Assembly: GCA_025890175.1 (NCBI GenBank)
Contig: JANPYM010000007.1
Location: 600,944 to 664,943 of the forward strand
Length of the DNA stretch: 64,000 nucleotides
Direction: 5' to 3'
Origin: Ciborinia camelliae
Taxonomy: Eukaryota > Ascomycota > Leotiomycetes > Helotiales > Sclerotiniaceae
Shown here: positions 1 through 11,349 of the stretch, piece after piece
How the letters are laid out: each line of letters opens with the position of its first letter
How positions within the stretch are numbered: the stretch's first letter is position 1
Program-made: the position numbers and the translations under genes
Notes under the pieces: model-generated
The model's input: the letters and a program-made list of their open reading frames with translations, nothing else
Databases searched by the model: none
What the model was told of the DNA's origin: nothing

Positions 1-604
1 CAATATCAGAGAACTTATCCTCACGTCGGACGAAGCGAAGTACAATGTGCAATACAGTGTCAATGCCGACTGGCCAGTCCTTGGAAAGAAGTTGAAGAAG
101 GAAGTGCAGAAGGTCAAGAAGGCCTTGCCAGGAATAACCAGTGAACAAGTTCACAACTACGTGCTAGAGAAGTCAATCGTTGTCGATGGCATCAAGCTCG
201 AAGAAGGAGATTTGGTTGTTAAGCGAGGTCTTAAGGATGATGAATCCTCCAAGAATCTTGAGACCAACACAGATGAGGATGTTCTTACTATTTTAGATGT
301 AGAGCTCCATGCAGATCTTGCAGATGAGGCGTTAGGACGAGAGATCATTAATCGGGTACAACGATTGCGCAAGAAGGCTGGTCTTCAACCAACAGACGAT
401 ATTAAGATGGAATATAAGGTTCTGGAAGATCCTTCGAGCATCGGTCTGCGTGAAGCTTTCATGAGTCAAGCAGGGGCAATTGAGAAGGCATTGCGAAGAC
501 CATTGCAAGAGGCTGAAGGAAATGCAGCAGCAGAGGGTGTTATTTTGGAGGAGGAGCAAGAGATTCAAAAAGCCACCTTTTCGCTCAGGTTATTGAAATT
601 ATGA
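1..604 (+). CDS. ILS1: Cytosolic isoleucyl-tRNA synthetase, C-terminal fragment (5' end outside window)
   Basis: This is the last ~200 codons of a class I aminoacyl-tRNA synthetase that charges tRNA-Ile in the cytosol. The reading frame is open from base 2, so the gene enters from the left edge and the CDS is partial; it stops with TGA at 602-604. The segment NADWPVLGKKLKKEV and the stretch ADEALGREIINRVQRLRKKA are hallmarks of the C-terminal extension of eukaryotic-type IleRS, which follows the anticodon-binding domain. No catalytic motif (HIGH, KMSKS) is in the window because those lie upstream. No intron is needed within the visible part. The next gene is convergent, about 340 bp away. The family call is firm; the symbol follows yeast usage. 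Confidence 0.93.
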   Translation, partial: NIRELILTSDEAKYNVQYSVNADWPVLGKKLKKEVQKVKKALPGITSEQVHNYVLEKSIVVDGIKLEEGDLVVKRGLKDDESSKNLETNTDEDVLTILDVELHADLADEALGREIINRVQRLRKKAGLQPTDDIKMEYKVLEDPSSIGLREAFMSQAGAIEKALRRPLQEAEGNAAAEGVILEEEQEIQKATFSLRLLKL

Positions 605-942
605 TTTGATGTGTCATAGATATGTTTTCGGGTATAAAAAGACATTCTAGATAGTTGCCCCTATAGCATTTACAGTAGCTATTTTCGTCGAAATTCCGAA
701 AGTCATTGCAAAGAACATGTTTATGACTCTGTGATTGTTTGAGGCTTTGGCAAATAAAGCGTGACTGACAGATCCCAAAAGGTACCAAACTTGGCTGTAG
801 AAATACCTAGGTATTTTAAGGTAAGGGATCAAACTGCTTACATACCGCCAGGTGTGCACAAGGAATTGAATCAGATGGTAGACGGCAGCGTATGACCTCG
901 ACGAATGGTTTTGTTTATAACTTTATTAAGCAATTGCTATTT
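605..942. other. Intergenic spacer between convergent genes
   Basis: This 338-bp spacer holds the 3' ends of the isoleucyl-tRNA synthetase gene and of the twin-CX9C gene on the other strand. It contains one copy of the palindrome TACCTAGGTA (804-813). I see no gene in it; the short open frames here lack codon structure or splice logic. Confidence 0.6.
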
Positions 943-1264
943 CTACTTCTTCTTTGCAGCGATCTGAATATATGTAAGTCATGAATGAACGACCAGCCAT
1001 AAAGTGCAGACAGATATTGGGCAAACTCACCAACCAACAATCCTTCAATTTTATAAATTCGGCCAAACATTTGTCCTTGTGAACCGAATTATAATCCGCC
1101 ACAATGCATTTGCCATAGACGGAAGCCTGTTGTAATCCAATGGATTTGATCAATAGATGAACTCGAAGTTGTCAAGGGAAGTAAAGGTATGAAAAACCCA
1201 CCTCAGCAGAGCATTTGGCAGTTATTACGGCAAACTTCTCAATTGGTCTTGTTCGGGCGGGCAT
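943..1264 (-). CDS. Small twin-CX9C protein, NDUFAF8-like complex I assembly factor (3 exons)
   Basis: Exons on the minus strand are 1264-1202, 1126-1031 and 963-943, separated by 75-nt and 67-nt introns with GTGGGT and GTGAGT donors and CAG acceptors. Both splices are phase 0 and give a 59-aa protein. Splicing reconstructs one CX9C motif across the first junction (CSAEASVYGKC) and leaves a second intact in exon 2 (CLAEFIKLKDC), 12 residues apart. This arrangement, with AYGKC/AEF..LKDC context and an IAAKKK tail, matches human NDUFAF8 (C17orf89), an intermembrane-space protein that helps assemble mitochondrial complex I. Such proteins are imported and oxidised by the Mia40 relay. The ATG at 1264 gives the N-terminus MPARTRPIEKFAV. 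It is convergent with the IleRS gene and divergent from SFI1. The fold and splice model are strongly supported; the exact function is inferred from the family. Confidence 0.85.
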
Positions 1265-1954
1265 TGTGAGTGAGGATGAAGCTTTGAGTTTTGGTGATAA
1301 TGAGAGGAAGAGTGGTATCACTTGAATTGGTACTGCTTGAATTGGTACTGATACCCGGTGTAGTGTAATTAATTTAATTGGTAGATGTTGATGCCGTAAA
1401 TGTACTCGACCATCACATGATTTTTTGATTAGTCATTGATTCGGTTACCTACCACTAGGTACCTAGGCTTGGGTTACAGGCAAAACAAAATACGCTATGA
1501 AGGGCTCCGAGGGACTGGCTTAGGAGATCGGGTATAAATTCAACTATACCGCCTTCTTGATCTGGGCTGGCAGAATTAAAAAGGTATAGCGTAGGCTCGC
1601 TAAACTTTTGGCAAGGTAGGGTAGCTCCATTAGCGTCACATAGCTTGTCACGTTTCTGCACCAAAAATCGAACCGGTTTCAAGTCGCGTCCTCCATTTTT
1701 CCATATATGAATTCACCCCAAGTCGCGAAAGATGTTCCACTCTTCAGCGCGCTTCGATACCGATAATTCACAATTCACGATTCCCAGAGCTTCAAGAAAA
1801 TTGTGCAATTCTCATTCTCATTCTGATTGGTGTATACCTTGCTGTACCTTGCTTGCTTTTCCCTTTTGATTGCTGTATATCGCTGGATCTGCGATATTGT
1901 ATGTACAAAAATTAACAAATTACTTTCATCGTCTATGCCTTTTGATAAGGTCCC
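1265..1954. promoter_or_regulatory. Divergent promoter region of the twin-CX9C gene and SFI1
   Basis: This 690-bp stretch lies between two divergently transcribed genes and must hold both promoters and 5' UTRs. A degenerate repeat CTTGAATTGGTACTG occurs twice around 1321-1350, and a TACCTAGG palindrome half lies at 1460-1467. I cannot name specific factor sites. The short open frames here overlap the SFI1 leader and have no supporting homology. Confidence 0.5.
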
Positions 1955-4900
1955 ATGTCTCCTTTGTCTATCCCGTCCACACGCGACGCCGCCGATGAGC
2001 CTTATTATACTGATGATGGTATGCTTGCTTGAGTTCAATTGAATTGAATATTCAATAATTAATGCTAACATGTGATAGATTTGGTTATTCTACATGATAT
2101 TGTTGTTCGGGCGCAACAAATCCTACCCACTCTTCCTCCACGCGATAGGTTGCCCACCAACGCGCTCTTTAGATCATACTATGAAATTCTACCCCGAGTT
2201 GGAATTGATACCGACCATGATAATCGATATGCAAGAATTTTGTTCAAGATTGGCAACTTGCGAGATTTCAATGGCACACTTTTCGAGAAATTCGAGGAGG
2301 TTCTGTCGCAAAGAGGCATTACCCTTGAATTCGATACAGATACACACGAATATCTACGAAGTAGCAAAGGCACTTCACAAGAGATCGCAGATAATAAGGA
2401 AAGCGATACTCTCTATAACGACGAGAATGAAGCACCATTACCCCGACGCAATTCAGAGAGCGGAGTCTTGGACTTGGAGATTGCAGCTCAAGCTCAAGCG
2501 CTTGAGCCAAAACATAAAAGGAATCAGTCGTTTTCTCCTCCCCCTCTCGGGCCAGCCACACCCGCCAAACTCAATGAATTAAAGAGCTTTATATCAGAAG
2601 CTACACGCGCAGCATCACCGGAACACATCCCGGAACCTACACCGCAGCCACCTAGAACCACGCAAAAAGGGCGTGAAGAACGTGGAGTGGACAATGTTAG
2701 AAATTGGCTAGAAACCAGTGAAATTGAGCCACCTCGCAGACGTGGCAGATCGGTCTCGACACACGGCAGCATTCGCACAATAAATCGACATCCAGAGAGA
2801 GGTGCTCTGAGGGGTCGTCCATCTGGTCGAATTCCCCTACACAATATTACAAACGAACATCAAAACACAAGCGACGAGTTGACCACCACTACAGAAGCGG
2901 AAGAACAATATGACCCGAGCGAAGTTGTCGAAAGCAAGGTATCAGTTACCTACTTGGAAGCGAAAGCGGCTGTTATCTCCACCCATTACCTCGGTATTTT
3001 TGTCACTAAAAAGCTACTTGCATGGCGAGATCAAGCCAAAGAGCGTCTAGCACGAACTGCACAACTGGAAGCTATCGCTTCGAAACATGACAGTCAAGCG
3101 CTCACCGGGCAGGCATTCTCAGGTTGGCTCGAAATGTTTCGCGAAAGAAAAGAGACGAAACGACAGCTCCAAGAAGCTCAGGAACTCGCCGAAAAGGCTG
3201 AAAAGGCTCATTTGGAAGCTCAGCAGAAGCTTCGGGAGGTGGAGGAGCGATATGAAAAACTCGAAAGAAGAGTCGAAAAGCTCAGAAATAATCACCTTAA
3301 ACAGAAAGTTTTGACTCACTGGGCAGAGACAGCTCGCGAGAAGGTGGAAATTACCAAAGTCGCAGAGAGACAAATGGTTAGGTCACGAGTTTTCAAAGCC
3401 TGGAAAAGTCACACCGAAGAGAATGAGAAGAAGGTTCAAGAGAACGAGGAGATAGCTCGACAATTCCAGCTCAAGAAGTTTTTCGGCAAATGGAAAGCAA
3501 AGAAAGAGGAGATCGATGCGAAATCGAATATGGCTGCTCAAGTGGCTAAGGGCAACCTTCTCGGACGAGTCTTTTCGAAAATGGGCCAGGAGAAAAAGGT
3601 GGCAGACTTTACCCAACGAGTCGACCAAAAGAACAAGCAACGGGCTTTATCAACATGGGTAGGAAAGGCACAAGCTGTAGCCGAAGCCACTCAAATAGCG
3701 GAGGATGAGAGACTACTGAATGCGGTTACCAAAACCATGGATACCTGGAAAGATAAGACGGAAAAGCAAGTTGCACTCAACGAGGAAGCCGAGCGTGTGG
3801 CCAAGGCCAAGAAATTGGCAAGTGCTATGCAGAAATGGCGCCGTGAAGCTCAGCTTGCCCCTGCTAAAAAGACAGTTGAGGCCGGCCACAATACACGCTT
3901 GCTCAAAAGCTCCTTAGCGACCTGGAAACTTCACGCCCAGCAAGAGAAACAAGCCACAGAGATTGATCGTGCCAAGATTCTTCGCGAAGCAATGACTAAA
4001 TGGCGACATCAGACTAAACTGAAAAGGTTGCAAGCCATTTCAGACAGCCGTGCTGTCTCACAAGCCTTCAAGACCTGGAGATTGGAGACGAAACTGCTGG
4101 TTTTACAAAGAAGCAAGAAAGAAGAGATAAAATCCGCCTGCTTGGAAGTCTGGTTCGATAGGTCCCAAGACTCGCGAAGTAGACGCTGGGAACGCGAAGA
4201 GATAGCTCGACGGTACGACAACAAGAATGTAGCAACCTCCGTTCTCCAACAGTGGTATGCAAGAATGAACGATCGGGCCGAGATGGAAGCTCAAGCGAAG
4301 GAGTTTCGAGCGCCACAAATTCTAGGTCGATGCCTCGATTCTATGCGCGAGCAGCTACAACGAATCGTGCGACTAAATAAAAGGGCTCGTGCTGCCAACC
4401 ATTTCTTCGTGGCATCCAAGGCCCTGAAAAAGTGGAGAGAAGCAACAGCGAAATCGAAACGAGAAAAGCGTAAAGTTGCATACGCTCAAGTTCGAAGGAA
4501 CAGAAAATTATATCTAGCAAAAGATATGTTTTCACGATGGCGCGAAAAGGCGCGAGAGAAAATGGCACTGAATGAGCAGGCACGTGAGTTTGCCAACAAT
4601 AAAACAGTCATCATAGGGATGAACTTGTTTGATCAGTGGCGGGCTCGTACGGAAGAAGTGGCCGAATTGGAACCCCTTTGGAAAGAGATGGTTATGAGAA
4701 AATTCTTCAACAAGTGGAAGGATCGTGCCTGGGCATTACAAGCATTGAATATCGAAGCAACATTAGACTTTCAGGAGCGCAAACAGACCGAAGCGCTTCG
4801 GAAATGGAGCTTGCGGACGATTCAAACGAAAGCCATGGCGAACACTGCAAAGGAGGTGCATGATAAGAATACAAGGAAGGGACACAGAAAGATGTTTAAT

Positions 4901-5308
4901 TACTGGCGACAGCGAACTGCACAGCAGCGACCCATCGTGGATATAGGTTCACCTCCTGGAACTGATACAGCAGAGAATTGGTCGGATTTTGGAGAAGAAG
5001 TTGATATGGATGAAATAACCAAGAGGCTTTACGAGAAGGATCCTCCACACAGAACGACCATTCCATTCAACCCTCCATTGAACCCAATTACTCCAAAGCC
5101 GGGGTATATGGGTACACCATCTCGCAGATCGCAACGGGTTCTTGCTGCATCGGCGCGATTTCATTCAACCACGCCAAGAGCGCCACTGACCACTCCACTT
5201 GAGCGACAGTTAAGAACAGGAATTTATGGGTCATCAATGCCCAATTTTAAAAGAGGACGGAGTACATTAGGAATGGGTGCAGGGTTTCCAGACATACCTG
5301 AAGGGTAG
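1955..5308 (+). CDS. SFI1: Sfi1-family centrin-binding spindle pole body protein (2 exons)
   Basis: Exon 1 is 1955-2018, then a 60-nt intron (GTATGC donor, GCTAAC branch, GATAG acceptor), then exon 2 at 2079-5308, giving about 1097 aa. The ATG at 1955 gives MSPLSIPSTRDAADEPYYTD, joined in frame to DLVILHDIVVRAQQIL, as in other fungal Sfi1 N-termini. Residues ~300-960 are a long charged helical array in which tryptophan recurs every ~30 residues in contexts such as AFSGWLEMF, KFFGKWKAK, ALKKWREA and FNKWKDRAW. This is the Sfi1 repeat that binds Cdc31/centrin. The protein scaffolds the half-bridge and spindle pole body duplication. The C-terminus is a basic, proline/serine/threonine-rich tail (TPSRRSQR), plausibly phosphoregulated. 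An N-terminal disordered region precedes the repeats. The family call is firm. Confidence 0.93.
2019..2078 (+). other. SFI1 intron 1
   Basis: This 60-nt intron has a GTATGC donor, a GCTAAC branch point about 15 nt before the acceptor, and a GATAG acceptor. It splits an Asp codon (G|AT) and joins a 21-codon first exon to the long second exon. Without it the protein would begin at a non-ATG codon inside the intron. Confidence 0.85.
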
Positions 5309-6058
5309 TACGAATTAATGACTTTTGTATATTGGATATGGAGCATTGCGACGGCGTTTGGGTTGCTTTACTACCAGGAAAAAGAAGGATCATTGTTTCA
5401 TCACGGGGAATGGAACACTGGGCATAAGATGGAGTTTATATTGGCAGCATGGATATTTGTTTTAGCATGGCGTTTTTGGTCACTGCATAATGGTTGGATA
5501 CCGACAAATGTCGCGGTACGGAGTATTGGTTATATGGCGTTTTCCTCCAGCAGATAGCCGTCTGGAGAGATGGACTTGCATCCGCATCGACTCGATAATC
5601 GAGTTTTACATTTGGTTTCTCTCAATTGAGAACACTCCCACTTTGGAGTGGGGAACTTCCTCCGTGGATTATATCCATGGGGCATGTAAGGACCTCTCAA
5701 TATTGAGTTGCTTAAGTAGATTAGATTTATCACACCTAGAAACTTCAATAAGATAATTACCAAAGAAAAAAATCTCAATGTGCTAATGAAGGCTGAAAAA
5801 TAGTGTGATCATAATAAGGTATCGGATGAGAGCCTGTAGAAGATCATCATCCTGCTGATTTCATGTCTCGGAACCGCACAATCTATTCACCGAGGCAAGA
5901 GCTCCAGAGTCTATAATAATCGGGAATCATCTACACCAACGAACTTGGATGCTTTTCGACTTCTTTTAATACTCTTCCATTGAACTTTACTTGTGCTGAA
6001 AGAATCATTCATACCTTTTTACTGAAAATATGCTCCGGAATGCGCTCTGATAAATAGT
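5309..6058. other. SFI1 3' region with a run of short inverted repeats, and RAV1 promoter
   Basis: This 750-bp spacer separates two genes on the same strand. Ten bases after the SFI1 stop an ATG opens a 79-codon frame (5318-5557) with two hydrophobic, Trp-rich stretches; I cannot recognise it and treat it as UTR. Downstream, from 5545 to 5707, six inverted repeats follow one another (see the repeat entry). The 5800-6058 part presumably holds the RAV1 promoter and leader, with no site I can name. Confidence 0.55.
5545..5707. repeat. Cluster of six consecutive short inverted repeats
   Basis: Six potential hairpins lie in 163 bp: CTCCAG/CTGGAG (5545-5550 with 5562-5567), CTCGAT/ATCGAG (5591-5603), TCTCAATTGAGA (5620-5631), CACTCC/GGAGTG (5633-5650), CCGTGGAT/ATCCATGG (5662-5680, one G-T pair) and CTCAATATTGAG (5696-5707). 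They sit about 240 bp downstream of the SFI1 stop, where the 3' UTR or terminator could be. The palindromes are seen directly; any role in RNA folding or 3'-end formation is inference. Confidence 0.6.
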
Positions 6059-9000
6059 ATGAGAGCAGTGCTTCCTGGAAAGGCACAGGCCAAGCTTCAA
6101 GCTGTCTGTACTGGTTATTGGGACAGCAGGAGGCTTATAGTAAGTCTTCAACAAATCTACACGCATTCTGAATTGTTTTTCGTCTTATTAAAAGTTTTAC
6201 ATAGGCCTATATCACGGGGAATGCTTTCGTTATACTCACCGGCGCAGACACGATCCTACAAACGATATACGATGACGATGACACCCAACTCGAAGCCATT
6301 GCGCTAGATGAATGCAGTGGGAAGATAGCAACATGTGCGGGGCCTAATATACGGATTTACAAACCATATGGGCAGGATGAAGGGGCTCTGAAGGTTAGCA
6401 TTGCACAATCATAGCTGGCCTTTTGAGAATGCGGCACTAAATACATCTAGTGGTCTCTGCAACATAGCATTTCGATCGACGAGAGTGGAAGCGATATAGC
6501 AAGCACATTATCATGGGGAATATCAGAAGAACTGCTGGTTGGGAGTTCATGGCTTACTTTATTCTCAACAATCGATGCGCCGGTTGTGGTCTGGAAACAA
6601 CAACTTGCGAATCCGGTCAAATTCGCGAACTTCTCGTATGACTCGGCATTCATTGCGTCTAGTGGAAAGTACGATAGATTCGTGAAGATATGGAGGAGAT
6701 TATCGTTTGGAAATTATGACACCAGATTCGACTTCACCTACATCCCACATCCCCGGACTGTCACGAATATGCATTGGAGACGCCCATTTCATATTGATCA
6801 AACAATTGATAATGTGTTGTATACAGTGTGTGCCGATAATGTGGTGAGAATTTGGGCCCCTACGGATGTTCATTCATTACAAAGTTTGCAGCTCTGGGGA
6901 CAGGTTGATCTTCAAGAATCCATACAGCCGAGAGGATTGGACGCCAACAAGGTGTCGAAGCTAAGATTTGCATTTATAATTGATGGGAGAGATTTTACAT
7001 TTGCTACAGAACATGCTGTGCAAGAAAGAGCAGCGAATGACTCGAATGAAGATCATGCGCTGGCGCATTTGATCGAGGTTGCGAATCGCAATCCGGAAAT
7101 TTGCGTTGTGCTGGATGAACATGGACATCTTTCTGCATGGGGCTTGGAGAACGTTGGGTCTAAAATAAAACTACCGACGAATATTTTTAATATTGCACAT
7201 GTTGATGGTCTCGAATTGGATTTACCGACGGATCTAGCCGATGATACAAGCTATATTCAGTTCTATAATTTCTGCAACCAGTCCGGTGGGAATCTCAGTG
7301 TTTTAGTGCATCATTTTGATGGGAAAATTGAGTTCTTTGAAGCAGATGTGGCCGATTTGTTTGATCCTTCGCCAAGATCACATCGCCTCAAACCGAAAGC
7401 TCTATGGACAGGCCATTCAGGTGCTATCAAGAAAATTGTGCGTAATGTTAGTGGACGAGCAGTAGTATCGCGCACAGATGGCAATGAAAGCATAGTTTGG
7501 AAGCATATGGAACATGCAGGTGGAACTTCAGTATTCCGCCAAAGCATTATCTCGCAATCTGAGCACGTTCATAGGATATGTGTCATGAGAAAGGGGAATT
7601 TCGTGATATACCTACACCATGATCACATTACACTATGGGACACTCGGCATTCCACAGCAGTCAAACTGGCAGATTGCAAATTTTCTGTTAAAGGAAAGCC
7701 TTTGTGCGTCCTCATGCTACCCGAGGTGAATAAGGAGGGTCCTGTTGCTCATGTCGCTACAATTACTTCTAAGATGAAGGGTATCGTGTGGGAAGTCAAG
7801 CTACCTCAAAGGAGGGGAAGTGTTCAGGTCAATGGGAATCATCAAGAAGCTTCCATTCGCGAGTTTTGTCAATTCGACCTCGGGGATAACGATGATCTAG
7901 CCTATGTTTTACCGGTAGATCCAGCTGGATCTCCTCCCGTCATCTCTGGATTCTTGGATACTTTTGCAAGAGATATCGCAATTTCATATACGCATTCTGG
8001 GCTGTTAAGATCTTGGACCGCCCGGATTGACCCGGAAAATGAAAAGGTTGATTGGCTTCAGACTTGCTCGGTAGACACAGGTATCAGCGAACCTGCTTTA
8101 GCTAGTGGGAGCTCCATACGGAAAGCTGCGCTTGTGAACTCAAACAGATCTGAATTAACGATTTGGGACGTTAGAGGTGCACAGCTTGAATATTCTCAGG
8201 ATTATGAATCCCAAGATACAATTCAGGATCTGGATTGGACCTCAACGCCAGACGATCAATCTATTCTTGCTGTAGGTTTCCGTTACCGAGTTGTGTTATT
8301 GGCTCAAATGCGATACGATTATTTGAATAAAGGGCCAGCATGGGCAGCAATTCGCGAAGTTAATATTCGAGATTTGACACCTCATCCGATTGGTGATTCC
8401 ACATGGCTAGGGGGTGGCAACTTCATTGTTGGGGCTGGCAACCAATTGTTCGTATATGATAAGGAGGTTGATTCGTCAGGATCAACTGTTCTACCTCCTC
8501 GTAAAACTCCTTGGGACCTCTTCGATATTGTCTCGAGGCTAAACGGTCCACTTCCCGTCTACCATCCGCAATTCTTGAGCCAATATATACTTGCTGGAAA
8601 GAACTTATTAGTTCAGCATATTTTATTGGCACTATACAAAATCCTCAAATACTATATTGAGGGTGAAGCAATCGACTCACACCTCGGGATGAATATGGAA
8701 GATTTCTACATCAGCTCGGAAAGCGCACCTTCGGCCAGCAAAGTGGTCAAATCTACATTCGATGGCTTTTCCGAAGATGATGAGGTGGAGACAGTCACAG
8801 AGAACGTTGCTGCTGCCATAACTGAGAAACTGACGCAGATTGCACTTCCTCAACTTTCAAGACAGGAACAAATTCATCTGGCTGATATTGTTGAATGTGT
8901 TGCGATTGTTGAACGTCAACGTAGGTCTATGGATGATAATGCTGCAAGATTTATGCTCTTCTTTAGACAACATGTTCTACGCCGTGGTCGTGCAAACGAA

Positions 9001-10294
9001 CTTTCTCTGTCTTGGAGAGAGATCAATTGGGCATACCATAGTAACAGTCAGGATATTCTGGCAGATATGGTCTCAAGACAATTTCATGGAAGGATGCTTT
9101 GGGAACATGCTCGAGAGAGTGGCATATTTATGTGGATGACGGATGCAAATGCTTTGGTATGTATTTGTTTTGTACTCGGTTTTGAAGAAGCTAACAAAAG
9201 ACAGAAAGCTCAATTTGAAGTCATTGCTCGAAATGAATATACGAAGAGCGATCTCAAAAATCCCGTAGATTGCAGTTTGTATTATCTTGCTCTTAAGAAA
9301 AAGGCGGTACTACAAGGTCTATGGCGCATGGCTGCGTGGAATCGTGAGCAAGGAGCTACGACAAGACTCCTGGCGAATAACTTTTCGGAAAAGAAATGGC
9401 GGACTGCTGCAATGAAAAATGCCTATGCTTTACTTGGAAAGCGTAGATTTGGTGAGTAATGCACATCGTAATTTTTCCATCTATTCTAATGATATCTAGA
9501 ATATGCCGCGGCTTTCTTTTTACTAGCAGACTGCCTCAAAGATGCTGTCAATGTGATTCTCAGTCAACTCAAGGATCTCCAACTAGCAATAACTATTACT
9601 CGTGTGTATGAGGGCGAACATGGACCTGTCCTCAAAGAACTTCTAGAAGAGAAAGTTTTACCTCTAGCTGCTCAAGAGGGCAATCGATGGCTTGCGTCGT
9701 GGGCTTTCTGGATGTTGCATCGTCGTGACATGGCTGTACGAGCTCTGATCGTAAGAACCCTCCACCCACTCTGTTGTCCAAACTTATCTCCAAATACTAA
9801 CATGACTGTCACCTTAGTCCCCAGTTTATACACTCCTTGAAACCCCACAATCGCCAGATCTTCAAGCCAAACTCTTTTTGACCGACGACCCCGCTTTAGT
9901 CGTCCTTTATTCGCAACTCCGTCAAAAGACCCTACAAACCCTGCGTGGTGCATCCAAAATCACTCCAAAAGTTGAATGGGCTTTTGTATTGCACAATTCA
10001 AGATTATATGATCGCATGGGGTGTGATCTCTTAGCCTTAGATTTGGTGAGAAATTGGGAGTTCCTACTTCCAACTAAACCAGACTTCAAGAGTTTCGACG
10101 GAGAGATAAATCCCAAAAAGATGTTGCGAAGGAGAAGCTCACTAGTAGTGGCAGATTTGCCTGTTAGTGGAATAGGGCCAGCAGCCTCGGACACGAAGGA
10201 TGCAATGGCTGGACATGGACAAACTCATAAACCGCCTCCTACTGTTTTCGAAGAACCTGAGGCTAATAGTTTATTGGATAGCTTTGGTTTCTAA
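6059..10294 (+). CDS. RAV1: RAVE complex subunit Rav1 / DmX-like WD40 protein (6 exons)
   Basis: Exons are 6059-6139, 6205-6393, 6451-9156, 9205-9451, 9500-9750 and 9818-10294, giving ~1316 aa. All junctions keep frame and have GTAAGT/GTTAGC/GTATGT/GTGAGT/GTAAGA donors and TAG/CAG acceptors. The N-terminal two thirds carry WD40-like blades (KIATCAGPNIRIYKPYG, FVKIWRRLSF, VVRIWAPTDV, ITLWDTRHS). The C-terminal third has the conserved Rav1 domain, for example QFEVIARNEYTK, LYYLALKKKAVLQGLWR and AAAFFLLADCLKDAV. Rav1 with Rav2 and Skp1 forms the RAVE complex, which reassembles V1 and Vo sectors of the vacuolar/endosomal proton ATPase at the membrane. The fourth intron (9157-9204) is 48 nt, divisible by three and stop-free, so it could be read through as a 16-residue insertion. 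It is followed by 1 kb without a gene. Confidence 0.93.
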
Positions 10295-11349
10295 TTTTGG
10301 GGATTGCATTTTTAAATGGCGTTGCGCACTTTGCTTTGTGTTACATACCCTGCCTGGTCTTGTGGTTATATTTCGGCTTTGGACAATAGGGGATCGATGG
10401 TATATCATGATGCATAGCGTCTGGATGGGTAATATGGTAATATAAGTATCTGAATCGTGGCTTAGTAGCAATGATTTGATGTTTCGAGCCTGGCTAGGTT
10501 CTTGGTGTGTTTATTGTGAAATGTGTTGGTCGATGCAATGGCTGGCTATCTATTCCCAAGTGTATATGAAGTGGACATGATTAACTGGCTTCGGCCCGCA
10601 CCGTCAATCGTTGCCATTGCACTCTAATTGTACTGTTATATGATAAATATGTTTCAAAGAAAGGGCAACCGGAAGTCGAATTCATTATGATACTTCGAAG
10701 TTGAATAGGCGTTCCATAATTCTGTACATCCCGATTTGGTACAAGCGCAAAATCTTGTGAATAATATATATTTGTTTTTTTTGTTTTGTTTTTTTTGGAT
10801 ATTTTGAGTAACATTCCCGCTTGAAAATGTTACATTTATAGTTATTTGTGTGTCATCCCATGGTTATTTCATAATGATTTTGACAGAATATAGGAATGAT
10901 ACTCATAAGTCTTCTTTTTACACTACCGGTATCTGGATTTTGCTATTCTTGAATCATTGTAACAGCCAAAACTTGTGAATAATGTTGATTTACTTCCATT
11001 TTGATCTGTGAGTGTATCTTTTTCGCCATTCTTGATAGTTCTGAACGCTCCTTCCTGGTCCTAGAGATGTTTTTAAAAGCAGTGTGTTTCTCCTCTTTGG
11101 ACTTGAGTTCTGCAGACTTAAATCTACACCAAAAACATAACTATTACATTGCATCCTCTCTGAAATATCACAAGAGGGAAAATCGAGCATTACATTCTAG
11201 CATTATCTCTTTTGAACATCTTGTACAGAGATTCAGTTAAACATATCGACTTCAGAACCCCCATTGTTGTTCATCTTTTTTGGCAAATTCTTAAGAAACA
11301 AGTGAAAGACTTCGCAGCTTGCGCCTTTATTTCCTGCAAACCGAAAGCC
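10295..11349. other. Intergenic region: RAV1 3' end and leader of the Q/P/G-rich gene
   Basis: About 1.05 kb without a recognisable gene. It has T-rich runs near 10771-10800 and CA/TTG-rich stretches. The 11000-11349 part probably contains the promoter and 5' UTR of the next gene; several short open frames occur on both strands but none has homology or splice logic. Confidence 0.5.

Noticed and set aside
2524..2844. 106-codon minus-strand frame opposite SFI1
   Set aside because: Antisense shadow of a long confirmed frame.
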